A DNA stretch of 64,000 nucleotides from positions 1 to 64,000 of the forward strand of contig CBDAUF010000002.1 of assembly GCA_965200535.1 (NCBI GenBank), given 5' to 3'. This document shows positions 1-9,526 of this stretch, one piece after another. The stretch is from MPNO01 sp965200535 (GTDB taxonomy: Bacteria; Pseudomonadota; Alphaproteobacteria; MPNO01). The notes under the pieces were generated by a model that saw nothing but the letters and a program-made list of their open reading frames with translations, was not told the origin of the DNA and did no database searches. The first letter of the stretch is position 1; the number at the start of each line of letters is the position of its first letter. The translations under genes were made by a program, and so were the position numbers.

Positions 1-2
1 AC

Positions 3-809
3 CGGGCGCGCCACGAGGACACGCTGGTCGACCTGCCGCGCCGCTTCAACGTCGGCTACACCGAGCTGCGCACCGCCAACCCGTATATCGACCCGTGGCT
101 GCCCGGCGCCGGCACCGAGATCGTCATCCCGTCGGCCCATCTCGTCCCGCGCGGGGCGGAGGAGGGGCTGCTGCTCAACCTCGGCGACCAGCGGCTCTAC
201 TACTTCATGCCCGACACGCGGACGGTGGCCTCCTTCCCGGTGGGGATCGGCCGCGAGGGGTGGAACACGCCCGTCGGCCGCACCCGGGTGGTGCGCCGGC
301 GCCGGCGGCCGACCTGGTATGTGCCGAAATCGATCCGCGCGGAACGGCCGGACCTGCCGGCGGTGGTCCCGCCGGGGCCGGACAATCCGCTCGGCGCGCA
401 CGCGCTCTATCTTGGCTGGCCGGCGTATCTGCTGCACGGCACCAACAAGCCGCGCGGGATCGGCCGGCGCGCCTCGCACGGCTGCGTCCGGCTCTACCCC
501 GAGGATATCGCCTGGCTGTTCGGGGAGATCCGCATCGGCACGCCGGTCGCCGTCGTCGACCGGCCGATCAAGATCGCCTGGGTCGGCCGCCAGCTGATGC
601 TGGAGGCGCACCCGACGCAGGCGCAGGCCGACCAGATAGAGGCGAGCAGGCCGATGACCTACCGGCCTGCGCCGGAGGTCGCCTACCGTCTCATCGAGGC
701 TGCGGGGGAGGCGGCGGCGCGGCTCGACTGGATCCGCATCCGCCGCGAACTCCGGATGCGCAGCGGGGTCCCGGTCAACGTGCTGGAGCCCGAGATCGCG
801 GCGGGCTAG
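3..809 (+). CDS. L,D-transpeptidase (YkuD/ErfK type), 5' end outside window
   Basis: The visible 268 residues are the C-terminal part of a periplasmic L,D-transpeptidase, an enzyme that forms 3-3 peptidoglycan crosslinks or attaches proteins to peptidoglycan stems. The first ~50 visible residues look like the end of a LysM-type wall-binding domain (HEDTLVDLPRRFNVGY, then TANPYIDPWLPGAGTEIVIP). The YkuD domain follows, with the conserved LHGTN and the active-site SHGCVR motif, whose nucleophilic Cys codon is at 483-485. A ~70-residue tail follows the catalytic domain. The reading frame is open from the first complete codon, so the start and any signal peptide lie upstream of the window. It converges on the small Lpp-like lipoprotein gene, a plausible substrate. 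Family assignment is firm; the linkage to that lipoprotein is inference. Confidence 0.93.
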   Translation, partial: RARHEDTLVDLPRRFNVGYTELRTANPYIDPWLPGAGTEIVIPSAHLVPRGAEEGLLLNLGDQRLYYFMPDTRTVASFPVGIGREGWNTPVGRTRVVRRRRRPTWYVPKSIRAERPDLPAVVPPGPDNPLGAHALYLGWPAYLLHGTNKPRGIGRRASHGCVRLYPEDIAWLFGEIRIGTPVAVVDRPIKIAWVGRQLMLEAHPTQAQADQIEASRPMTYRPAPEVAYRLIEAAGEAAARLDWIRIRRELRMRSGVPVNVLEPEIAAG

Positions 810-851
810 GCCGCGCCGCGCCCCGGTTTCCGGGTGCCCCGCGGAACGGTC

Positions 852-1124
852 CTACTTGCGCATCTTGGACTGCATCATGCGGTCCATCTTCATGGCGGCG
901 GAGTTGGCGGCGCTGGCGGCGCGCTCGGCGGCGCTGGCGGCGCGCTCGGCGGCGCGGGCGGCATCCTCGGCCTTCTTGCCGGCGGCGTCGGCCTTGGACC
1001 CGGCGGCCGCGTTCTGCTTGGCGGCGGCCTCGGTGGCCTCGAACCGCTCCATCGGCACGATGTCGCAGCCGGCGATCAACAGCGCCGGCGCGGCGACCAG
1101 GGCGAAACTCTTCAGGACTTTCAT
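852..1124 (-). CDS. Small Lpp/OprI-like alanine-zipper lipoprotein
   Basis: This is a 90-residue predicted lipoprotein. The start at 1124 was chosen because a strong GGAGGAGA ribosome site sits just upstream and the protein then begins with a textbook signal peptide ending in the lipobox LIAGC (Cys20). The mature 70-residue chain is almost entirely Ala, Glu, Lys and Arg in heptad register, like the trimeric alanine zipper of Pseudomonas OprI, and it ends in Arg-Lys. A terminal Lys is what L,D-transpeptidases join to peptidoglycan in enterobacterial Lpp. Residue +2 after the lipidated Cys is Asp, which in enterobacteria is an inner-membrane retention signal, so outer-membrane location is not certain. 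It contains an internal 21-nt tandem duplication. A longer open frame to 1232 exists but lacks a ribosome site. Confidence 0.8.
   Translation of the reverse strand: MKVLKSFALVAAPALLIAGCDIVPMERFEATEAAAKQNAAAGSKADAAGKKAEDAARAAERAASAAERAASAANSAAMKMDRMMQSKMRK
907..951 (-). repeat. 21-nt tandem repeat encoding one heptad
   Basis: Inside the lipoprotein gene a 21-nt unit is repeated exactly twice with a partial third copy. Each unit encodes one seven-residue heptad (roughly AERAASA). Replication slippage here would add or remove whole heptads and so change the length of the zipper without breaking the frame. Confidence 0.75.
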
Positions 1125-1339
1125 GACCGTATCTCCTCCATCGGTCGAATGCGGGCAGCCGTTCCCCTGCGTCGCGCACCGCAAGGGCCGGCCGCTGGAC
1201 AGGGCTGCGTCGATCGCGGCGACCCGTGACAATCGACGCTACCGTAACCGATCCGTCGAGTCGATGCCAACAGCCCGCGCGCCCGATCATACAGGGCCGC
1301 CGGGAGGCAGGCTATCCGTTTATCGGCCGGCCGCCGCGC

Positions 1340-1933
1340 TGCACCGGGGACGGCCGCCGCACGGCGCAGCTGCTCAACTACTCGTCCCTGGCGGCGGACT
1401 GCGGCATCTCGCAACCGACCGCGAAGTCCTGGCTCGGCATCCTAGAGGCCGGCTTTCTCGTGTTCCGGCTGCCGGCCTTTCGCGCCGATCTGCGCAAGCG
1501 GCTCGTGAAGATGCCGAAGCTGCATTTCTACGATACCGGGCTCGTCTGCTGGCTTCTCGGCATCCGCACGCCGGAGCAGCTTCGCACCCATCCGCTGCGC
1601 GGCCCGATCTTCGAGACCTGGGTGATCTCCGAGATCGCCAAGCGCCGGGCCAACCGCGGCGAAACCGGCGGGCTCTCGTTCTACCGCGACCGCGGCGGAG
1701 CGGAAGCCGATCTCGTCGTCGCGCGGCCGGGCGGCATCGCGCTCGTCGAGGCAAAATCCGCCGGCACCGCATCGAAGAGCCTGTTCGACGGCACCGGCCG
1801 CGTCCGCAGGCATCTCGCCCGGTCGGCCGGCCCGTGCCCCGTCGTCGTGGTCTACGGCGGCGACCGGGTCGAGCGCCGCGGGACAGACACGCTGATCCCC
1901 TGGCGCGCCCTGCACGAACTCGACCTGGAGTAA
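1340..1933 (+). pseudogene. Remnant of an AAA ATPase with DUF4143 C-terminal domain
   Basis: The readable product matches only the C-terminal half of the DUF4143 ATPase family. Visible family features are AQLLNYSSLAADCGISQPTA (winged-helix segment), KMPKLHFYDTGL, then TPEQLRTHPLRGPIFETWV and a nuclease-like end with EADLVVARPGG and ALVEAKS. The N-terminal AAA domain with Walker A and B, about 200 residues in intact relatives, is missing. The sequence before about position 1340 has no family resemblance, although the frame stays open back to 1226. Such ATPases are commonly found in accessory islands. It is probably non-functional and part of the same eroded island as the restriction gene that follows 100 bp downstream. 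The 5' boundary is approximate. Confidence 0.75.
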
Positions 1934-2032
1934 GAGCGCGCCCGTCCGCGGCAAGTGACCGAATCCATCCCGCATGTATCCCGCATGTACAGTGCAGCGC
2001 CGCAACACGGCTCCGGGGCGGGAGGACTGCGC

Positions 2033-5000
2033 ATGTCGACACTGGACCGCCTGCTCGAGAGCTACCGCGCCGCGGCCGCCGGCGCGCGCGACCGGGGCAC
2101 CGCATTCGAGAAGCTGGCCGCCGCGTGGCTGGTTGCCGATCCGGTACAGGCGCGGCGTTTCGCGCGCATCGAGCTCTGGTCCGACTGGGCGCGCCGCCGG
2201 GGGCTGGACCGGACGGACACCGGGATCGACCTCGTCGGAACGCTGCACGGCGGTGGGTTCGCCGCGATCCAGTGCAAGTTCTTCGATCCCGGCCGGCGCA
2301 TCCGCAAGGAAGACATCGACAGCTTCATCTCCGCTTCCGGGAAGCACCCGTTCGCCGAACGCCTGATCGTCGAGACCACCGAGGTTCCGTGGAGCGCCAA
2401 CGCCGAGGCGATGCTGCGGGGCCAGGCTATCCCGACCGCCCGCATCGGCTTGGCGCAGCTGCGCGAGAGCCCGGTGGACTGGTCGTCCTTCGCCGGGACC
2501 GGCGAGATCGCGCGGCCCCGACCGAAAACCCTGCGCCGGGATTAGGAGGAGGCGCTGGAGGCGGTGCGGGCCGGGCTGGCGGCGGCGGACCGCGGCAAGC
2601 TCGTCATGGCCTGCGGCACCGGCAAGACGCTGACTGGCCTGCGCATTGCCGAGGACATGGTCGGCGCCGGCGGCCATGTGCTGTTCCTGATGCCGTCGCT
2701 GGCGCTGATGGCGCAGTCGGTGCGCGAATGGTGCGCCGACGCCGCGGCGCCGCTGACCACCTTCGCCGTCTGCTCGGACACGCAGGTCGGCAAGCGCCGG
2801 CGCAGCGCCGACGACGTGGCCGAACTGGAAGTCACCGACCTCGCCTTCCCGGCGACGACGGATGCGGACGCGCTGGCGCGGGCGGTGTCGGCTTCCGCCG
2901 GCGCGACGATGCGGGTGGTCTTCGCCACCTACCAGTCGATCTCCGTCATCGCGGCGGCGCAGGCGGAACGCGGGCTTCCGGCGTTCGACCTGATCCTCTG
3001 CGACGAGGCGCACCGCACCACAGGCGCGACGTTCGCCGGCGAAGACCAGTCGAATTTCGTGAAGGTGCACGACAACCGCACGATCCGCGGCCGCAAGCGC
3101 CTCTACATGACGGTGACGCCGCGCATCTACGGCGAGACCGCGAAGTCGAAGGCGCGGGATGCGGATGCCGTCCTCGCGTCGATGGACGATCCCGCGCTCT
3201 ACGGCGAGGTCCTGTTCCATCATGGCTTCGCGCGCGCGGTCGAGAGCGGCATCCTCACCGATTACCGGGTGATCGTGCTCGCCATGGACGAGGGGCTGGT
3301 CAGCGCCTCGGTCCAGAACCGCTTGTCCGACGGCAGCAGCGAACTCGCTCTCGACGATGCCGCGAGGATCGTCGGCTGCTGGAAGGCGCTCTCCAAGTCG
3401 GGCCTTTCGGGAGGCGCGGTCGACGATCCCGGCCCCATGCGCCGCGCCCTCGCCTTCTGCCGCGACATCAAGCGGTCGAAGCTGGTCCGGGACGAGTTCG
3501 AGCAGGTGATCGCGGAGCTCCGGGCCGAGAACGCCGATGCGGACGCAGACGGCCTGCGCTGCGAGGTCCGGCATGTGGACGGCACCTACAACGCGCGGGA
3601 CCGGGGCCAGCGCCTCGACTGGCTGAAGGAGGACGCCGGCGCGGATGTCTGCCGCATCCTGAGCAACGCGCGCTGTCTCGCCGAGGGCGTCGATGTGCCG
3701 GCGCTCGATGCGATCCTGTTCCTGCATCCGCGCAACAGCCAGATCGATGTCGTGCAGTCGGTCGGCAGGGTGATGCGCCGGGCGCCGGGCAAGCGCATGG
3801 GCTACGTGATCCTGCCGGTCGGCATTCCGCCCGGCGTGCCGGCCGACCGGGCGCTCAACGACAACAAGAGGTACCGGGTCGTCTGGCAGATCCTGAACGC
3901 GCTGCGCGCCCACGACGAACGGCTGGACGCGGTGATCAACCAGGGCGGCCTCGGCCAGGATGTGAGCGACCGCATCGCCATCGTCGACGGACGAGTGCGT
4001 GCCGACAATGCCGAACTTCGCGCGGTCACTGCCGAGGTCGATGCCCTGCCCACCCGCGCCGCAGCCCGGGGCTCCGGCATCGGCAAGGGGAGCCCGAACG
4101 AAGGCACCGGGCTGCGCGAGGAACAGGAATCGATGCCGCTGGTCATCGATAACTTCTCGCGCGCGGTCATGGCGAAGATCGTCGAGAAGTGCGGCACGCG
4201 CGACTACTGGGAGGACTGGGCGAAGGACGTGGCGGAGATCGCCGAGCGCCACATCACCCGCATAACGAGCCTCGTGGCACAGCCGGGAAGCGACGCCGAA
4301 GGGTTCTTCAGGGATTTTCTGACCGAGGTCCGCGACGATCTCAACGACGCGGTAACCGAAGGCGACGCCGTCGAGATGCTGGCGCAGCATCTGATCACCC
4401 GCCCGGTGTTCGAGGCCCTGTTCGGGGATCACGCGTTCGTCGAGCGCAACCCCGTCTCGAAGGCGATGTCGGATGTCCTCTCCGTCATCGACGAGGCCAA
4501 TGTCGGCCGGGAGGCGGAGGCGCTGGAGGGGTTCTACGCCTCGGTCAAACGCCGGGCAGCCGGGATCGCCGACAGCCGGGCGCGCCAGAACCTGATCGCC
4601 GAACTCTACGACAAGTTTTTCCGCAACGCCTTCCCGCGGACCACGCAGAAGCTCGGCATCGTCTACACCCCGGTCGAGATCGTGGACTTCATCGTCCGGT
4701 CGGTGAACGAGGCACTACAGACCGAGTTCGGGCAGGCCCTCGGCTCCGAGGGCGTCCATTTCATTGATCCCTTTGTAGGCACCGGCACGTTCGTCACCCG
4801 GCTGCTGCAATCCGGCCTGATCGCGCCCGGCGACCTGGAGCGCAAGTACCGCGAGGAAATCCACGCCAACGAGATCGTGCTGCTCGCCTACTACATCGCC
4901 GCGGTCAATATCGAGACCTGCTTCCACGAGATCGCCGGGGGGGTACCTGCCGTTCGAGGGTATCTGCCTGACCGACACCTTTGCGCTGCACGAGGGCGAC

Positions 5001-6911
5001 GACCGGTTTTCGTTCTACATGCCGGACAATTCGGACCGGCGCGAGCGGCAGAAGCGGACCGACATCCGGGTGATCGTCGGCAATCCGCCCTATTCCGCGG
5101 GCCAGCGCAGCGAGAACGACAATGCGAAGAACGTGGCCTACGCCGGGCTCGACCAGAAAGTCCGGGACACCTACGCGCAGCGCTCCGAGGCCAGCCTTTT
5201 GCAGAACCTCTACGACAGCTATATCCGCGCGATCCGCTGGGCGAGCGACCGGCTCGGCGATGCCGGGGTGATGGCCTTTGTCACCAACGCCGGCTGGCTC
5301 GACGGTAACGCCATGGACGGGATGCGCAAGTGTCTGGCGGACGAGTTTTCGAGCATTCACCTATTTCATTTGCGGGGGAACGCAAGGACCTCTGGAGAAC
5401 AACGCCGCAAGGAAAAAGACAATGCGTTTGGTGAGGGCAGCCGTGCGCCGATAGCGATCTCGGTTTTCGTCAAGAACCCGGATGCCGGGACGCGGGGGCA
5501 AATCCTGTTCCACGATATCGGGGATTATCTCAACCGGAAGGAAAAGCTTTCCATCGTATCCCGCTACGGCAGCGTCGGCGGAATCGAGCGGGCTGGCGGG
5601 TGGACCCCCATCGAGCCGGACCGGCACGGCGACTGGCTCGACCAGCGCGACGACAGTTTCGAGGCGTACCCGAAGATCGGCGACAAGAAGGACAAGGCGG
5701 GGAACGTCTTTTTCGACGATTATTCGCTCGGGGTGGTCACCAGTCGGGACCCGTGGTGCGTCAATCCTTCCCGGACCGCCCTCGAGGAAAACATCGAAGC
5801 GACGCTCGCGTTTTACAACGGAGAGGTCGCGCGCTGACAGGCCGCCCAAGCGGCGGGGGATGCGCTCCCGGCGGTGGACGATTTCGTCAATGCCGATGCG
5901 AAGAGGATCAGTTGGTCCCGCGCGCTCAAACAGGATGTCCGGAAAGGAAAGCCTCTCGGCCCGGATGACGGGCAATTCGTGCCCTGCCTGTACCGGCCGT
6001 TCACGAAGCGATGGCAATTCTACAGCCGCCGTTTCAATGAAATGGTCTATCAGATGTCCCGCATTTTCCCGGACGGGGAGCTGCCGAACCGGGTAATCGC
6101 GGCGACGGGAAGAGGCGGGCGCTCGGGGTTCTCCGTGCTGATGATGGATGCTTTGCCCAGCTACGACACTGTCGAGAAAGGTCAATGCTTTCCGATCTGG
6201 CTGTACGACAAAACGGAGTCCGGCGGCGCCTCCCTCCTGCGCGAGATCGACGGCGCCGGCAGCTACCGCCGCCTCGAAGCGATCACGGAATACGGGCTCG
6301 ACCGGTTCCACGCGGCGTATCCCGGCGAGGAGATTTCGCGCGGGGATGTGTTCCACTATGTCTACGGGCTGCTGCATTCGGAGGATTACCGGACGCGTTT
6401 CCGCGACAACCTGGCGAAGGACCTGCCGCGCATTCCCCTCGTCAAACCGGTCGAGGACTTCCGCGCCTTTCGCGATGCGGGCAAACGCCTCGGCGAACTC
6501 CATATTGGCTACGAGTCCGTGGAACCGTACCCCGCGCAGATCGACACCGGCGGCAAGTCGCTCGCGATGCCCGCCGAAGACGCCTACCGGGTCGTCAAGA
6601 TGCGCCACCCCGGATCGGGCAGAAGCAAGGACCGCTCGACGGTCGTCTATAACGGCCACATCACGATCCGGGACATACCCGACGCGGCATGGGAGTACGT
6701 GGTGAACGGCAAGCCCGCCCTCCAGTGGGTGATGGAACGGCAATGCGTGGCGACCGACAAGGCGAGCGGCATCGTCAGCGACGCCAACCTCTACGCAACC
6801 GAGACCGTCGGCGACCCGCGCTACCCGCTGGACCTGTTCCTGCGGGTCATCACGGTCAGCCTGGAAACCATGAAAATCGTCCGCGCCCTGCCGCACCTCG
6901 ACATCGAGTGA
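2033..6911 (+). pseudogene. Decayed Type ISP restriction-modification enzyme (nuclease-helicase-methyltransferase)
   Basis: The three-part reading frame reconstructs a ~1,625-residue single-chain Type ISP enzyme of the LlaGI/LlaBIII kind, about the usual length. In order it has an Mrr-like nuclease (Asp66 and Gln80-x-Lys82), a RecA-like translocase with Walker A ACGTGKT near residue 195 and a CDEAHRT box near 323, a coupler, an N6-adenine methyltransferase with DPFVGTGTF and NPPYS, and a C-terminal target-recognition domain. The start at 2033 follows GGAGG. Three lesions break it: an in-frame TAG at 2543-2545 (CAG would restore RRDQEEALEAV), one extra G in a seven-G run at 4937-4943, and an in-frame TGA at 5835-5837 (CGA would restore the frame). 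Everything else stays open, so inactivation looks recent or is partly sequence error. Confidence 0.9.
4937..4943 (+). repeat. Seven-G homopolymer at the frameshift of the Type ISP gene
   Basis: Removing one G from this run joins EIAGG directly to YLPFEGICLTDTF, the expected methyltransferase sequence between motif I and NPPY. The run is therefore where the frame was lost. It could be a fixed insertion, a slippage hot spot, or a homopolymer sequencing error. Confidence 0.8.
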
Positions 6912-7032
6912 CGGCGCGCCGCGCGCCGGACCCGAAACCGCCCCTTGCGGACAAGGCCGATACGGGCAGGATGCCCGCACATCGCGGGGCCGCCCCGCCG
7001 GCCCGCGTCTCTCCCTCCCCGAAAGGCGTTCG

Positions 7033-7944
7033 ATGGACTGGACGATCTACTGGTTCATGTTTCCGGTGGCGATCTGCGTTGCCAGCGTGGCGATGCTGAG
7101 CGGGATCGGCGGGGCGGCGCTGTTCACGCCGCTGCTGCTGATCGTCTTTCCGCTGCTCGGCCCGGAATACCCGCTGGCGACGCCGGCGGCGGCGGTGGGC
7201 GCGGCGCTGCTGACCACCGCGTTCGGCTTCGGGTCGGGCTTCGTCGGCTATTACCGGCGCCGCCTGATCGACTTCGCCGCCGCGCTCCCCTTCATCGCCG
7301 TCGCGGCGCCCGCCGCCGTCGCCGGCGCGCTGTTGGCGCACGCGGTCGCCCAGGCGTGGATCGAGGCGGTCTACGCGGCCCCCGTGCTGACGCTCGCCGT
7401 CGTCCTGGTGCGCGAGCGGCCCGCGGGCGGCGGCAACGACGGCGGCAGCGGCGGCGGGAAGGACGGCGCGGGCCGGCCGGATGACGCCAACGGCGGCCGG
7501 CCGCTGCGCACCATCGCGGCGCGCGACGGCACGCTCTGGCGCTACCCCGCGCCGCGCTAGGGCCGGGGCGCGGCGGCGACCGCGCTCGGCGGCTTCCTGA
7601 CCGGGATGGTCTCGGTCGGCATCGGCGAGACCGTCATGCCGCAGCTGGTGCGGCGCAACCGGGTTCCGGTCCCGGTCGCCGCGGCGACCTCGGTGCTGGT
7701 GGTGATCGCGGCGGTGGCGAGCGCCTCCTTCGCCCATGTCTCGGCCCTGGTCGCCGCCGGCGGGCTGGCCGCGGTGCCGTGGAACCTGGTCTGCTGGACG
7801 ATCCCCGGCGTCGTCATCGGCGGGCAGATCGGCCCCGCCCTGCAGGGCAGGATCCCGCGGCGCCGGATGGAGCGGGCCATCGCCGCGCTGTTCGCCGCCA
7901 TCGGGCTGGCGATGGGCTGGATCGCCTGGCGCGCGCTGGTTTGA
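7033..7944 (+). pseudogene. TauE/SafE-family anion exporter interrupted by an amber codon
   Basis: The two same-frame pieces (175 and about 127 residues) together form one multi-pass protein of the TauE/SafE family, whose members are proposed to export sulfite or other small anions. The first half has the family's GIGGAALFTPLL motif and four hydrophobic segments, followed by a Gly-rich loop and the RTIAARDGTLWRY segment typical of the central linker. An in-frame TAG at 7558-7560 then precedes GGFLTGMVSVGIGETVMPQL, the start of the second homologous half. Without the TAG the product would be 303 residues, about normal. Internal restart at ATG 7606 would lose the first part of the repeat motif and has no good ribosome site, so a split functional transporter is less likely than a nonsense mutation. 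Confidence 0.82.
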
Positions 7945-7998
7945 CGCCGCGGCGCCGCGCCCGGGGGACGGCAGGGCGCGCGAAATATGGCATTAATA

Positions 7999-8030
7999 CT
8001 GACCAATGTTTCACGTGAAACATTGGTCAG
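7999..8030. promoter_or_regulatory. parS: parS centromere site in a 32-bp perfect palindrome
   Basis: Positions 8007-8022 read TGTTTCACGTGAAACA, the canonical ParB-binding parS sequence conserved across bacterial chromosomes. The dyad extends perfectly to 7999-8030, well beyond the 16-bp core, in a locally AT-rich patch between the exporter remnant and cfa. Known parS sites nucleate ParB spreading and cluster near the replication origin, so this suggests the window lies in the origin-proximal part of a chromosome (or on a replicon with its own ParABS). The parA and parB genes are not in the window. Confidence 0.93.
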
Positions 8031-8221
8031 CAATGCTGACTTATTCATCAGATGCAAAATCCGCGGCCTCGCCCGGATCGGCGCCCGGCATCCGCCGGGC
8101 GGTGCAGCAGACCGTTGGAGGGGCGGCAAACCCGCGCTAGACTTGTCGCCGAACTTGGCGGGGGAGGCGCGGAACCGCCGGCGAAGCGCGGAACGGCCCG
8201 CCGTCGCGAGGAGGGTGTTCG

Positions 8222-9460
8222 ATGCTGCTCGACTGGGCCCTGCGCAAGGTGGCGACGATCGGGCGTCTGACGCTGATCGACGCGAACGGGCGCACCCACC
8301 GGATCGAGGGATCGCCGGGGCCGGAATGCACGGTGCGGCTGCACGACCGCCGGCTGCAACGGCAACTGGTCGTCAACCCGTGGCTCCGCGTCGGCGAGGC
8401 CTATATGGACGGCACGCTGACCGTCGAGGAGGGGACGCTCGGCGACTTCATCGAGTATTGCTGCGCCAACTCCAGCGCCGCCGGGGACAACCCGGCGTTC
8501 CGCCTCTCCGAATGCCTGAGCCGGCGCACCCGCTGGATACAGCAGCACAACCCGATCGGCCGGGCGCGGCGCAACGTCGCCCACCATTACGACCTGTCGG
8601 ATACGCTCTACGACCTCTTCCTCGACCGCGACCGGCAGTATTCCTGCGCCTATTTCGTCGACGACTCGGAGACGCTGGAGGAGGCGCAGCAGAACAAGAA
8701 GCGCCACCTCGCGGCGAAGCTGCGGCTGCAGCCGGGCCACCGGGTGCTCGACATCGGCTCGGGCTGGGGCGGGCTCGGGCTCTACCTCGCCGGGCTCGAC
8801 CGGGTCGACGTGACCGGGGTGACGCTGTCCGAGGAACAGCACGGGGTGGCCCAGCGCCGCGCCGCCGAGGCCGGGCTCGCCGACCGCGTGCGCTTCCTGC
8901 TCGAGGACTACCGCCACCGCACCGGGCAGTACGACCGCATCGTCTCGGTCGGCATGTTCGAGCATGTCGGCGCGCGCCACTACCGCGAGTTCTTCGCCAA
9001 GCTGCGCGAGCTGCTGCCCGACGACGGGGTCGCGGTGCTGCACTCGATCGGCCGCATGGAGCCGCCCGGGACCACCAGCGCATGGCTGCGCAAATACATC
9101 TTCCCCGGCGGCTATACCCCGGCCCTGTCGGAGGTCCTCGCGGCGCTCGAGCGCGAGAGGCTCTACGTCACCGACATCGAGATCCTGCGGCTGCACTACG
9201 CCACCACCCTGGCCCACTGGCACAGCCGCTTCCAGGCCAACCGGGCGCGCATCGCCGAACTCTACGACGAACGGTTCTGCCGCATGTGGGAGTTCTACCT
9301 CAAGGGCTGCGAGATGGCGTTCCGCTACTGGAACCAGATGGTCTTCCAGATGCAGATCGCCCGCAACCAGGACGCGGTGCCGCTGACCCGCGACTACATC
9401 ACCGACTGGGAGCGCGCGCAGCGGGCGGCGGAGGCGGGCGAGGCCGGCATCGCCGCCTGA
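8222..9460 (+). CDS. cfa: Cyclopropane-fatty-acyl-phospholipid synthase
   Basis: This 412-residue cytosolic, membrane-associated enzyme transfers the methylene group of S-adenosylmethionine to cis double bonds of phospholipid acyl chains, making cyclopropane fatty acids that stiffen membranes under stress. Seen directly are the N-terminal domain common to Cfa proteins, HHYDLSDTLYDLFLD and YSCAYF before the Rossmann fold, the SAM motif VLDIGSGWGG near residue 177, and MFEHVG further on. Length is normal (E. coli Cfa is 382). An AGGAGG-like site sits just upstream of the ATG. It stands alone between the parS site and dnaB with no obvious operon partner. Confidence 0.95.
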   Translation: MLLDWALRKVATIGRLTLIDANGRTHRIEGSPGPECTVRLHDRRLQRQLVVNPWLRVGEAYMDGTLTVEEGTLGDFIEYCCANSSAAGDNPAFRLSECLSRRTRWIQQHNPIGRARRNVAHHYDLSDTLYDLFLDRDRQYSCAYFVDDSETLEEAQQNKKRHLAAKLRLQPGHRVLDIGSGWGGLGLYLAGLDRVDVTGVTLSEEQHGVAQRRAAEAGLADRVRFLLEDYRHRTGQYDRIVSVGMFEHVGARHYREFFAKLRELLPDDGVAVLHSIGRMEPPGTTSAWLRKYIFPGGYTPALSEVLAALERERLYVTDIEILRLHYATTLAHWHSRFQANRARIAELYDERFCRMWEFYLKGCEMAFRYWNQMVFQMQIARNQDAVPLTRDYITDWERAQRAAEAGEAGIAA

Positions 9461-9526
9461 ACCGCCCACCGCCCGGCGCCGGCGGCAAGGGCCTGCGGCG
9501 CTTGGCGATTCGCCGCGCTTTCCCCG

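Noticed and set aside
822..834. Terminator between the transpeptidase and the lipoprotein gene
   Set aside because: The stem has only 5 bp and no T run on either strand.
1442..4432. Very long antisense open frames, such as this one (about 1,000 codons) and others over der, efp-to-stator, acnA and the AtzA-like gene
   Set aside because: Their translations are rich in Arg, Ala and Gly with no motifs, and they mirror well-supported genes on the other strand. High GC content removes stop codons from shadow frames.
2543..7560. Reassigned or read-through stop codons (TAG at 2543 and 7558, TGA at 5835)
   Set aside because: Many healthy genes in the window end in TAG or TGA (for example the transpeptidase, radA, acnA, suhB and purF), no suppressor tRNA was seen, and no other gene needs read-through.
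7606..7944. Independent second gene for the exporter's C-terminal half
   Set aside because: It shares frame with the first half, starts inside the repeat motif and has no convincing ribosome site.
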